Source of the DNA: Porphyromonadaceae bacterium | GTDB taxonomy: Bacteria; Bacteroidota; Bacteroidia; Bacteroidales; Porphyromonadaceae | NCBI GenBank assembly: GCA_030528555.1 | Contig: JAUMYQ010000006.1 | Span: 30,819-94,818 of the forward strand | Length of the DNA stretch: 64,000 nucleotides | Direction of reading: 5' to 3' | Part shown: piece by piece, positions 16,555 to 25,114 of the stretch | Layout: every line of letters begins with the position of its first letter | Numbering within the stretch: the stretch's first letter is position 1 | Position numbers and translations under genes: made by a program | Notes under the pieces: model-generated | What the model saw: only the letters and a program-made list of their open reading frames with translations | The model's database searches: none | Told to the model about the DNA's origin: nothing

Positions 16555-17238
16555 ATGAAAAAGATTTTTTTGAGCCTATTCCTCGTACTAGGCAGCCTAT
16601 TCTTGGCCTCTTGCGACAAGAGCAAGGATACACCTAAGATTTCTACACCAGAGGTTAGTATCGATGCCACTGATTTCAGCAAATGGGTTTACTTCTCTCT
16701 TGAGCAGGGCAAAGTCGTAGAGGTAAGCGATCCTGAGAACAGCCTTGACTGGGATTTAGGCTTCCACTTTACTGATATTCGTACCAACGGCGGAGCATCA
16801 GGTAGGGGCCAGGGAGCAGCGACCGAAACCACTCTATCCGAAGTAACAGATCGACTGAGTGACGTTCCGCCAACAGATAAATTCAAGGTAGATACCAAGA
16901 CATACATCATCACACAAACCCACAACGAGGAGGGCAAACACGAGATAAAACGTGCCGAGGCAGGTGTCAACCCCATCTTGACAACGATACAGACTGAGCG
17001 ACTAGACTCCGATGGCAAACCCATGCGTGGCCCCAACAATACGCCGATCTTTGACAAGACCCATCGTGGCGCTATTGACTTCTCTCACGGACCTGGAGGA
17101 GCGCAATTTAAACTATCCAACAAGGTCTATCTCGTACGCATGGCTCGAGGCAAGTTTGCCAAAATCAAGGTCATCGACTACCGGGATGCACATGACAAAT
17201 CAGTTCACGTCAAGATGCAATACAGCGTGATCCCTTAG
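16555..17238 (+). CDS. hmuY: HmuY haem-binding lipoprotein (second copy, adjacent to hmuR)
   Basis: The start was set at 16555, because this gives a 20-residue lipoprotein signal MKKIFLSLFLVLGSLFLASC; the upstream in-frame ATG at 16528 would add nine polar residues. The mature protein has WVYFSLEQGKVVEV, LDWDLGFHFTDIRTNGG (64-80) and SNKVYLVRMARGKFAKIKV, all HmuY hallmarks. His123, His129 and His178 lie in the two regions where P. gingivalis HmuY has its paired His ligands, so bis-His haem binding is plausible here. It directly precedes hmuR, the usual hmuY position. A weak promoter-like pair (TTG at 16504-16506, 19 nt, TATTG at 16526) lies just upstream. Confidence 0.9.
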   Translation: MKKIFLSLFLVLGSLFLASCDKSKDTPKISTPEVSIDATDFSKWVYFSLEQGKVVEVSDPENSLDWDLGFHFTDIRTNGGASGRGQGAATETTLSEVTDRLSDVPPTDKFKVDTKTYIITQTHNEEGKHEIKRAEAGVNPILTTIQTERLDSDGKPMRGPNNTPIFDKTHRGAIDFSHGPGGAQFKLSNKVYLVRMARGKFAKIKVIDYRDAHDKSVHVKMQYSVIP

Positions 17239-17246
17239 TCTCATAC

Positions 17247-17308
17247 CTATAGCCCCAGCGAACCACGTAGGGTAATACTCTATCTTTCCTTACTAGCTGG
17301 GGCTATAG
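17247..17308 (+). promoter_or_regulatory. Strong stem-loop between hmuY and hmuR
   Basis: CTATAGCCCCAGC (17247-17259) and GCTGGGGCTATAG (17296-17308) form a perfect 13-bp stem around a 36-nt loop, starting 9 nt after the hmuY stop. No T-run follows. In P. gingivalis, hmuY is known to give an abundant short transcript besides the long operon transcript. This stem could protect or define the 3' end of such a short message, or act as a partial attenuator. Confidence 0.6.
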
Positions 17309-17376
17309 TCAAATGATATAAATGTAGGCAAGAAGCCTCCCCGAGATAATTTCACCTATGAATTACTAATACTATT

Positions 17377-19308
17377 ATGTCTCTATACCGATCGCTATAC
17401 ATAGGCTTAGTTATCCTCTTGTCGTGCAATATCCAGACGATGATATCAGCTCAGGTAGTAGCAGACTCTGTGCGCAGTCTAGACGAATGTGTCGTCACGA
17501 GCACAATGGCCCCTCGTACACTCAAGAGCATCCCCATCATGACTCAATTGATTACAAAACAAGACATCGCACGGCTCAACCCTCGGTCTGCCAACGACAT
17601 TCTACAAATGGCGATACCAGGAATTGAAATCAATCAGCACGGAGCTCAAACAAGGTTGAGAGTACAAGGGATGTCAGGCGAGCATGTTCTATTCATGATT
17701 GACGGTGAGCCTATCAACTCCGAGGGCAATGGCTCAGTAGACCTCAATAGAATAGATATTGCCAATATAGAACGTATCGAAATAGTACGTGGCTCAGCCT
17801 CGGCCATCTACGGATCAAATGCTATCGGTGGAGTCATCAACTTTATTACTCGTAAGGTGCATCAACCACTGATGGCTAGCCTTACAGCAGACTATGGTAC
17901 TGAAGGCGCCTGGCGCACACACGCTCTTGTAGGCTTCACCCGAGGTGCTCTTTCCTCTCAAACTACCGCCAGCTACAACCATCAGGAGGCATATAGCTTG
18001 CTTTCCGATACCGAAGACCCATTCTTGGTTCGCGGTAGCAATACATGGATACTGGGTGAGAGGCTTCGCTACCAGAGCCCCAATCGTCAGTGGGAGCTCA
18101 CCACGAACCTCTCTGGTAGCAGACGGACCCTCAATTGGGATGATAAAATCAAGTATCTCTACGATAGTCATGACCTCGGGGGACGGATATCTTATGCTCC
18201 AGGTCCGAGGCACAGTACTTTCGTGAGCTACAATACCTCTGCCTACAAGCGCACCCAATACTTCTTCACAGCTCAGGACAATCAGCACCTCAAGCTTTTT
18301 GATCTACATACTCACAGAGCTCGAGGGCAATATAACTTTGGCCAGGAGGGGCGCGATATCATACTACTCAACGCTGGCTTCGATGCTGTATGGGAGCGAG
18401 TCGGTGGTGATCGTATACAGAGCGAGGGCAAGCACTTCGCCTCTCACACGGTGGCTTTATATAGTCAGGCCGAGTGGAGAGCTTTACCCTATTTGTCCGC
18501 ATCACTGGGCTTCCGGCAAGATATGCACTCCAACTTTGGTCGGCACTTCTCCCCGCGCCTCACCTTACTATTCAAGCAAAAACACTGGCGCATCAGACTA
18601 AGCTACTCCGAAGGCTTCCGCTCTCCCTCCACCAAGGAGCTCTATATGGATTGGGATCATCGTGGGATATTTCGTCTCAAAGGCAACCCTAGGCTTCGAC
18701 CCGAGACTAGCCGTATGCTCAGCATCGCCCCAGAGATCCGTCTCTGCAAAGATATCAATCTGACGCTCCAGACCTCCTACAATCGTATATACAACCGTAT
18801 ATACAACCAAGAGGAAGAGGGTGGTCTAGTACGTAGGTTCCGCAATGCCGAGGCAGACAGTGAGGTCTGGCAAGCACAGATGAGCCTGCGCTGGCAGATC
18901 AGCCCAGCCATTCGGCTCAATGCCGACTACGCCTACGTACGCGACCAGATATCGGTATATAGCAAAACCCAGGGACAACTCCCAGGCTCTACAGTGCGTC
19001 CTCACAGCATGAACTGCTCTATGACCTATAGCAAAGGTTGGAGGAGTTGGGTGTGGAATACCGATGCCTCTCTGCGCTGGGCCTCTGCCATCTCCACCGC
19101 TGTCTACAGCGAGGCTCTTGCAGACTACCACTTACAGCGGTATGATGCCTTCGGTATCTTGAGGGTAGGCACCTCTCTGACATATAAGGGGAGCAAGGCA
19201 ACCTTAGGAGTGGACAACATTCTTAACTATCAGCCCAATCAAGTAAATATATCTTCGTCTCTCTCTCCAGGAAGGACTCTATTCGCCTCCCTAACTCTAT
19301 CACTATAG
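17377..19308 (+). CDS. hmuR: HmuR, TonB-dependent outer-membrane haem receptor
   Basis: A 643-residue receptor. Signal peptide (cleavage after about residue 26), TonB-box-like region, then plug domain at about 40-160 with LRVQGMSGEHVLFMIDGEP, VEIVRGSASA-like RIEIVRGSASAIYGSNAIGG, and the GGVINFIT end. A 22-strand barrel follows, ending in ASLTLSL. The haem-receptor signature appears as FRSP at 414-417 and NPRL at 437-440, variants of the FRAP/NPNL (YRAP/NPDL in HmuR) motifs. It imports haem handed over by HmuY, powered by a TonB-ExbBD-type complex that may include HmuU and HmuV. Confidence 0.93.
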   Translation: MSLYRSLYIGLVILLSCNIQTMISAQVVADSVRSLDECVVTSTMAPRTLKSIPIMTQLITKQDIARLNPRSANDILQMAIPGIEINQHGAQTRLRVQGMSGEHVLFMIDGEPINSEGNGSVDLNRIDIANIERIEIVRGSASAIYGSNAIGGVINFITRKVHQPLMASLTADYGTEGAWRTHALVGFTRGALSSQTTASYNHQEAYSLLSDTEDPFLVRGSNTWILGERLRYQSPNRQWELTTNLSGSRRTLNWDDKIKYLYDSHDLGGRISYAPGPRHSTFVSYNTSAYKRTQYFFTAQDNQHLKLFDLHTHRARGQYNFGQEGRDIILLNAGFDAVWERVGGDRIQSEGKHFASHTVALYSQAEWRALPYLSASLGFRQDMHSNFGRHFSPRLTLLFKQKHWRIRLSYSEGFRSPSTKELYMDWDHRGIFRLKGNPRLRPETSRMLSIAPEIRLCKDINLTLQTSYNRIYNRIYNQEEEGGLVRRFRNAEADSEVWQAQMSLRWQISPAIRLNADYAYVRDQISVYSKTQGQLPGSTVRPHSMNCSMTYSKGWRSWVWNTDASLRWASAISTAVYSEALADYHLQRYDAFGILRVGTSLTYKGSKATLGVDNILNYQPNQVNISSSLSPGRTLFASLTLSL

Positions 19309-19341
19309 GGCCACACGGAGAGATACCAATGAGCCAATAAG

Positions 19342-20043
19342 ATGGAACTAATCTTACAACTGCTGATGCTACTAGTGTGCTGGGTATCGTGCCTCAAGCT
19401 CAGCCATACACCACGCTGGTTTATAGGGCTCTATGCTATCGTCCTAGGACTGTTTGTCTATATGAGCTCAGATCTTGCCAGCAGTCAAACCCGAGACAGC
19501 ATTGCCAGCTACATCGAGCAGTATAGCCTGAGAGAGTACATTACGATACTTGTCACGATCGAGGCTATAATCCTGGTCACCTTTGCCTTTTGGCGAACTC
19601 ATACCTCAAGCTCAGCCACACCACGCCCAAAGTGCCAAGAGCAAGTCATACTGATTGCCCTAAGGTTCTATCCACCTATCCTGACGCTCCCTACCCTACT
19701 CTATCTACACACAACGCTACTGTTCAACTGGACTGGAGTAGACTTTGAGCTCTTATCTCTTGGTTTGGCTTTTGCTACGACACTATTTTTCGCCCTCGTC
19801 CCCTCATTCATCGGCTACCTTCTACCCGAGAGAGAGATACGCCTAGAGTTACTCTGCTTGAGTTCGTTCTTTATCTTTCTGCTCGGACTCATTACTACCG
19901 TAGACAATCATCTCGTCTACGAAGCTCCTGAGTATGACTTTCCCCTCAAGGGCTTCTTGCTAGCCTTGGGGCTCGGTTCGGCTTGCTTCATCCTAGGATA
20001 CTTCGTACCTCTAGGCAAACGCTTAATCAATAAAAACAAATGA
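19342..20043 (+). CDS. hmuT: HmuT-like polytopic membrane protein
   Basis: A 233-residue integral membrane protein with about six hydrophobic segments (roughly 2-20, 25-43, 68-86, 100-124, 136-160, 170-188, 202-220). No motif of known catalytic function was seen. Position identifies it as the HmuT equivalent: it follows hmuR and overlaps hmuU by four bases (ATGA at 20040-20043), which suggests translational coupling. It is not an ABC substrate-binding protein, although the name hmuT is used for that in other organisms. Confidence 0.75.
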   Translation: MELILQLLMLLVCWVSCLKLSHTPRWFIGLYAIVLGLFVYMSSDLASSQTRDSIASYIEQYSLREYITILVTIEAIILVTFAFWRTHTSSSATPRPKCQEQVILIALRFYPPILTLPTLLYLHTTLLFNWTGVDFELLSLGLAFATTLFFALVPSFIGYLLPEREIRLELLCLSSFFIFLLGLITTVDNHLVYEAPEYDFPLKGFLLALGLGSACFILGYFVPLGKRLINKNK

Positions 20044-20654
20044 ATACTATTACTCAAATGCTCTTCTGGGTATCCAATAGCCTATTGATACCCAACATCA
20101 TCATCCTGCTCATACTATTCGTACGCGCCCTAATGCTGCTGGGGACATTCTACAATACTTTTGTCCTACGCAAGCGCAGCGCAAATATGCTCTCGGGCCT
20201 ACAACATCTCTCTACGCCAGAGCTCAAGACCAGACGCTCCGACCTAAACGCTATAGACAATACCCTCATTGGGAGATATATTATAGACCTTATGGACAAC
20301 AGGAGCTTGAGCCAGACGTACGTAGACTATCAGCTTGCAGAGTTTGAGCTAGAGGCCGAAAAAGATTTGTCTACCAGCAAGCTCCTATCCAAGGTAGGCC
20401 CAGTCCTAGGGCTTATCGGCACACTCATCTCTATGGCACCAGCACTCACTGGGCTATCCGCGGGCGATATTGAGGGCATGGCCTACAACATGCAAATCGT
20501 CTTTGCCACGACCGTTGTTGGGCTAGTCATCAGCCTTGTCGGCTTGGTCACTCAACAATACAAACAGCGCTGGTATGCCCAAGAGCTAAATACTCTAGAG
20601 CTCGTATCGGCACAACTCCTCAAGTCTACAAACGATGACACGCAAAAAGCATAG
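20040..20654 (+). CDS. hmuU: HmuU, MotA/TolQ/ExbB-type proton-channel protein
   Basis: A 204-residue inner-membrane protein with three transmembrane segments. The ExbB/TolQ signature is in VGPVLGLIGTLISMAPALTG and the third helix MQIVFATTVVGLVISLVGLV. This family forms a proton channel with an ExbD/TolR-like partner and energises TonB or related devices. The start overlaps the end of hmuT; the end overlaps hmuV by 20 nt. In this operon it presumably drives HmuR or supports HmuS; which one is not known. Confidence 0.88.
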   Translation: MNTITQMLFWVSNSLLIPNIIILLILFVRALMLLGTFYNTFVLRKRSANMLSGLQHLSTPELKTRRSDLNAIDNTLIGRYIIDLMDNRSLSQTYVDYQLAEFELEAEKDLSTSKLLSKVGPVLGLIGTLISMAPALTGLSAGDIEGMAYNMQIVFATTVVGLVISLVGLVTQQYKQRWYAQELNTLELVSAQLLKSTNDDTQKA

Positions 20655-20976
20655 ACGTAACGGTCTACTCAGCCAGAGAGAGAGCTCCGATCCACTAAGC
20701 GTCATTGTCAATTTATTCGATGTCGCTATGGTCTTTGCCGTTGCCCTGATGGTAGCCATGGTCATGCACATGAATATGACGGAGTTCTTTGGTAAAGAAA
20801 ACTTTTCCATTGTGAAAAACCCTGGAAAGGACGACATGGAGATTATCACCAAGGAAGGCAACAAAATCAACAAATACACTCCCAGTAAGGAGCAAACTCA
20901 ACAGGGCAAAAAAGGTCGTAAGGTTGGTATCGCCTATGAGTTGGACAACGGAGAGATTATCTATGTCCCCGAGTAG
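20635..20976 (+). CDS. hmuV: HmuV, DUF2149 / ExbD-like small membrane protein
   Basis: A 113-residue protein with an N-terminal cytoplasmic basic stretch, one transmembrane helix (about 24-45, VNLFDVAMVFAVALMVAMVM with an Asp at its start as in ExbD/TolR), and a short periplasmic C-terminal domain. It matches the DUF2149 proteins that pair with MotA/TolQ/ExbB channels and close the hmu operon. The start lies inside hmuU (20-nt overlap). A double-hairpin repeat with a T-run begins about 45 nt after its stop and could end the transcript. Confidence 0.85.
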   Translation: MTRKKHRRNGLLSQRESSDPLSVIVNLFDVAMVFAVALMVAMVMHMNMTEFFGKENFSIVKNPGKDDMEIITKEGNKINKYTPSKEQTQQGKKGRKVGIAYELDNGEIIYVPE

Positions 20977-21020
20977 GACCATCATCATCTCCGACACTCT
21001 TTTTTACCCTCCCGAACTGA

Positions 21021-21115
21021 CAAAAAAAACTTCCCGAACTTTTTGGAAAAAGTTCGGGAACTCCGAGAAAAAAGATCGGGAACATTTTTTCGAATGTTCC
21101 CGATCTTTTTTTTCA
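21021..21115. repeat. Intergenic double-hairpin repeat, copy 2 (terminator-like)
   Basis: Left hairpin: TTCCCGAACTTTTT (21031-21044), GG, AAAAAGTTCGGGAA (21047-21060). Spacer CTCCGAG (minus orientation of CTCGGAG). Right hairpin: GATCGGGAACATT (21074-21086), a 6-nt loop, AATGTTCCCGATC (21093-21105), then eight T (21106-21113). On the plus strand this has the form of an intrinsic terminator after hmuV. Confidence 0.88.
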
Positions 21116-21476
21116 TCCCCTCAGAAAGCTATCCCAAAGATCACCAATCGTTCCCTTAGAGACTATAAATGAGGAGATAATCGAACTGTTAAACGCTAAG
21201 CATTCCCGAGGTATCGACGTTATTTAGCTTGCGACACTCCTCTCGATTTTTACCCGAATCAAGGTCCTACTATACACTCATGACGATCATATTTCGGTTA
21301 TCATAAATCTCGGTATCTAAGGCAAAGCGCACAAGGCTCTGTGGCAAGCTACACCACTCATCGTGTGCAGGTGCTCCGAGCGTGTCTGCACCTGGGTATA
21401 CTGTGGTGCAAAAATCGAACAGCCTCGACCAAACGCCCCAATTTACTATAAATACATGCAGAGAAGGATGCCCCAA
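21116..21476. other. Gene-free stretch after the hmu operon
   Basis: No coding region could be supported here between copy 2 of the repeat and the terminator at 21477. Two short inexact copies of GGATGCCCCAA occur at its right end (near 21466 and 21490). I see nothing else convincing. Confidence 0.5.
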
Positions 21477-21523
21477 TAATCAGGGAGGGATGCCCCAACT
21501 ATTGCGGCATCCCTCCCTGATTA
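21477..21523 (-). terminator. Terminator of the pyruvate:ferredoxin oxidoreductase gene
   Basis: TAATCAGGGAGGGATGCC (21477-21494) and GGCATCCCTCCCTGATTA (21506-21523) form a perfect 18-bp stem with an 11-nt loop, 22 nt past the stop of the minus-strand gene. There is no long U-run, but the stem is very stable and may work in both directions between the converging transcripts. Confidence 0.75.
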
Positions 21524-21544
21524 TATAGCTATCTAGCTACCTAA

Positions 21545-24500
21545 CTACCCCTCCGTAGCAGCAGTGGGGATTTCCTCCACCGCCCACTCACGACTAGCCA
21601 ATCGCTTATAACCGACATAACGCCAGTGAGAGTTACGCTTAGCCTCCTGAAAGAGCTCCATAGCCTCCTCGGGATACTGCTTCTGCAAGGCAGAGTAGCG
21701 CACTTCACCCTGGAGGAATGGGATGAAGTTGTCCCAATTGGGCTCTTTACTATCGAGAATGAATGGGTTCTTACCCTGAGCCTCGAGGTCGGGATTGAAC
21801 CGCCAGAGATGCCAATAACCGCAGTTCACGGCATTGACCTCCTCCTTCTGTGCCTTACCCATTCCCCCCTTAAGACCATGAGAGATACATGGCGAGTAAG
21901 CAATAATCACGGAAGGCCCATCGTAAGCCTCAGCCTCGCGGATAGCTTTGAGGGTCTGCGCTGGATTTGCCCCCATCGCAATCTGAGCTACATAGACGTA
22001 ACCATAGGTCGTAGCTATCATACCCAAATCCTTCTTACGCACACGCTTACCAGAGGCAGCGAACTTGGCAATAGCTCCCACGGGCGTGCTCTTGGAGCTT
22101 TGCCCACCTGTATTGGAGTATACCTCGGTATCGAGCACGAGAATATTCACATTCGCACCAGTGGCAATAACATGGTCTAGGCCACCGAAGCCAATGTCGT
22201 ATGCCCAGCCATCACCACCAATAATCCACTGACTGCGTTTGATGAAGTACGAACGCAAGTCGTACATCTGCTGGCACACGCCCGTGATACGACGAGCGAT
22301 AATGGGTTTGATCGCATCCGAGAGGGCTTTAGCACGAGCTGCATCCTCACGGTGATCGATCCACTCCCTAAGTAGCCCCTTAAGCTCGGGATGGTCTATC
22401 TCGGGATTGGCAATGCACTCCTCAGCTAGGCGCACCAACCGCTCACGCATCTTGGTATAGCCAAGGTGCATACCGAGCCCAAACTCGGCATTGTCCTCGA
22501 AGAGCGAGTTGGCCCACGCTGGGCCCTCGCCACGTTCATTGACCGTATAGGGCGTAGAGGGCGCAGAGCCAGAGAAGATAGATGAGCAACCTGTGGCATT
22601 GGCCACCATCTGACGGTCGCCAAAGAGCTGAGTGATGAGCTTGACATAGGGCGTCTCGCCACAGCCAGAGCAAGCCCCGGAGAACTCAAACAAAGGGGTG
22701 GCGAACTGAGAATTCTTAACATTAGACGTAGTGTCTACAAGATGTGCCTTGCTCGTCACCTCAGCGATCATCTTATCCCAGTTATCCTGCTCGGGGTACT
22801 GCGTACCAATCTCTTTCATCTCAAGAGCCTTGCCATTCTTATTGCCAGGACAAACATCTACGCAATTGCTACAACCAAGACAGTCTAGCACGTTCACCTG
22901 GATGCGGAAAGTCATATCGGCAAACTGCTTACCCATAGCCTTGAGGGTAGTCACGCCCGTCTTCTCTTGCTCCTCGGCCGTCAGCACAAAGGGACGGATA
23001 GTAGCATGTGGACAAACATAGGCACACTGGTTACACTGAATACAATTGTCGGCAATCCACTCGGGGACGTGCGATGCTACACCGCGCTTCTCGCTGGCAG
23101 CCGTACCATTCTCCCAAGTACCATCCTCACGACCTCTGAAAGCAGAGACCGGGATGCTATCGCCATCCTGAGCGTTGATAGGACGAACGATCTTTTGAAT
23201 AAACTCCGTGTCGTGGGGATGTGTCTCGGGTGCGTCATCTGGAAGATGTGCCCACTCGGGCTTAACCTCCACCTCAATAACCTCGCTACCGCGATCCACA
23301 GCAGCGTAGTTTTTATTTACCACATCCTCACCCTTCTTACCATAGCTCTTGACGATGGCTTTCTTCATCTGATCGACAGCCAGGTCGTAGGGGATAACGC
23401 CCGAGATCTTGAAGAATGCCGACTGAAGAATGGTATTGGTACGGTTGCCCAGACCAATCTCTCTGGCAATCCCAGTGGCATTAATCATGTAGAAGCGAAT
23501 GTTGTTTTTGGCCAAATAGCGCTTCACTTTATTAGGCAGATGCGCCTCTACATCCTTGACATCCCAAACAGAGTTGAGCAGGAATGTACCATTCTTCTTC
23601 AGCCCTCGAGTGACGTCATAGAGACGCAGATAGGCTGGCACATGGCAAGCCACGAAGTCAGGCGTTACAACAAGGTAGGTAGAGCGTATCTGCTTGTCGC
23701 CAAAGCGTAGATGAGAGCAGGTAAAGCCACCCGACTTCTTGGAGTCGTAAGCGAAATAAGCTTGGCAATACTTGTTCGTATTGTCTCCAATAATCTTCAC
23801 AGAGTTCTTATTCGCCCCTACCGTACCATCGGCACCAAGACCGTAAAACTTGGCTTCGAAGATACCGCTGTCGTCAAAAATAAGGTCCTCCTTCTCTGGC
23901 AAAGATGTGAAAGTCACATCGTCTACGATGCCTATAGTGAAGTGGTCCTTAGGTAGACGCATATCGAGGTTCTCAAAGACGGAGAGGATATGGGCTGGCG
24001 TAGTGTCTTTGGACGAAAGGCCATAGCGACCACCCACAATGAGAGGGGCATGCTCCTCGCCATAGAACGCTGAGCGAACATCCAAATATAGTGGCTCACC
24101 ATCGGCACCTGGCTCTTTGGTTCGGTCGAGCACTGCGATACGCCTTACCGTACGTGGCAGAGCCTGCAAGAAGTGTTTGGCACTAAACGGACGGTAGAGA
24201 TGAACAGAGAGCAGACCTACCTTCTCGCCCTTGGCACGTAGGTGGTCCACAACCTCACGAATAGTTTCCGTCACGGAGCCCATGGCGATAATAACATGCT
24301 CGGCATCCTCTGCGCCATAGAAGTCGAAGAGGTGATACTGACGTCCCGTCACAGTAGCGAGCTTGTCCATATAGTCTTGCACAATCTCTGGCACTGCGTC
24401 GTAGAATGGATTGCAAGCCTCACGATGCTGGAAATACACATCGGGATTCTCCGCCATACCGCGCGAGACTGGACGCTCGGGGTTAAGGCCACGCTCACGA

Positions 24501-25114
24501 AACTCTCTGAGAGCATCCCAATCGATGAACTGAGCAAGGTCTTCATTATCCAGAGCTTCGATCTTCTGTATCTCGTGCGAAGTACGGAAGCCGTCAAAGA
24601 AGTGAATGAATGGTACTCGAGACTTGAGCGTAGCCAAATGCGCTACCCCCGCCAAGTCCATGACCTCCTGCACCGAACCCGTACAAAGCTGTGCAAAGCC
24701 CGTTGGGCGAGCTGCCATCACGTCCTGATGGTCGCCAAAAATAGATAGGGCCTGAGAAGCAATAGCACGAGCCGAGACATGAAAGACAGTCGGGAGCAAT
24801 TCGCCCGAGATCTTATACATATTCGGGAGCATCAAAAGGAGCCCTTGAGAGGCTGTATAGGTTGTCGTCAGCACACCCGTCTGCAGTGAGCCATGTACAG
24901 CCCCCGCTGCTCCAGCCTCACTTTGCATTTCTTCTACGAGCACCGTTTCCCCAAAAATGTTCTTTCGTCCTTGGGCAGCCCACTCATCTACATACTCTGC
25001 CATGGTAGACGAGGGCGTAATGGGGTAGATACAAGCTACCTCGCTAAACATATAAGAAATATGCGCTGCAGCCTGATTGCCATCACAGGTCAGAAACTTT
25101 TTTTCTTTCGCCAT
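21545..25114 (-). CDS. nifJ: Pyruvate:ferredoxin (flavodoxin) oxidoreductase
   Basis: A single-chain 1189-residue PFOR, the usual length. It oxidises pyruvate and CoA to acetyl-CoA and CO2 and reduces ferredoxin or flavodoxin, a central step of anaerobic energy metabolism. Domain I starts with FLTCDGNQAAAHISYMFSE and YPITPSSTMAEYVDEW. The ferredoxin domain has two 4Fe-4S motifs, CIQCNQCAYVCPH and CLGCSNCVDVCPG. The proximal-cluster and TPP domain has CSGCGETPYVKL, GDGWAYDIGFGGLDHV and LDTEVYSNTGGQ. It is transcribed alone, with a promoter about 230 bp upstream. Confidence 0.98.
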   Translation of the reverse strand: MAKEKKFLTCDGNQAAAHISYMFSEVACIYPITPSSTMAEYVDEWAAQGRKNIFGETVLVEEMQSEAGAAGAVHGSLQTGVLTTTYTASQGLLLMLPNMYKISGELLPTVFHVSARAIASQALSIFGDHQDVMAARPTGFAQLCTGSVQEVMDLAGVAHLATLKSRVPFIHFFDGFRTSHEIQKIEALDNEDLAQFIDWDALREFRERGLNPERPVSRGMAENPDVYFQHREACNPFYDAVPEIVQDYMDKLATVTGRQYHLFDFYGAEDAEHVIIAMGSVTETIREVVDHLRAKGEKVGLLSVHLYRPFSAKHFLQALPRTVRRIAVLDRTKEPGADGEPLYLDVRSAFYGEEHAPLIVGGRYGLSSKDTTPAHILSVFENLDMRLPKDHFTIGIVDDVTFTSLPEKEDLIFDDSGIFEAKFYGLGADGTVGANKNSVKIIGDNTNKYCQAYFAYDSKKSGGFTCSHLRFGDKQIRSTYLVVTPDFVACHVPAYLRLYDVTRGLKKNGTFLLNSVWDVKDVEAHLPNKVKRYLAKNNIRFYMINATGIAREIGLGNRTNTILQSAFFKISGVIPYDLAVDQMKKAIVKSYGKKGEDVVNKNYAAVDRGSEVIEVEVKPEWAHLPDDAPETHPHDTEFIQKIVRPINAQDGDSIPVSAFRGREDGTWENGTAASEKRGVASHVPEWIADNCIQCNQCAYVCPHATIRPFVLTAEEQEKTGVTTLKAMGKQFADMTFRIQVNVLDCLGCSNCVDVCPGNKNGKALEMKEIGTQYPEQDNWDKMIAEVTSKAHLVDTTSNVKNSQFATPLFEFSGACSGCGETPYVKLITQLFGDRQMVANATGCSSIFSGSAPSTPYTVNERGEGPAWANSLFEDNAEFGLGMHLGYTKMRERLVRLAEECIANPEIDHPELKGLLREWIDHREDAARAKALSDAIKPIIARRITGVCQQMYDLRSYFIKRSQWIIGGDGWAYDIGFGGLDHVIATGANVNILVLDTEVYSNTGGQSSKSTPVGAIAKFAASGKRVRKKDLGMIATTYGYVYVAQIAMGANPAQTLKAIREAEAYDGPSVIIAYSPCISHGLKGGMGKAQKEEVNAVNCGYWHLWRFNPDLEAQGKNPFILDSKEPNWDNFIPFLQGEVRYSALQKQYPEEAMELFQEAKRNSHWRYVGYKRLASREWAVEEIPTAATEG

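Noticed and set aside
21626-24748. Several long plus-strand open frames (for example 21626-22180 and 22967-23710) opposite the PFOR gene
   Set aside because: They lie antisense to a clear 1189-residue enzyme with all its cofactor motifs, and their translations are low-complexity and without domains. They are frame shadows.
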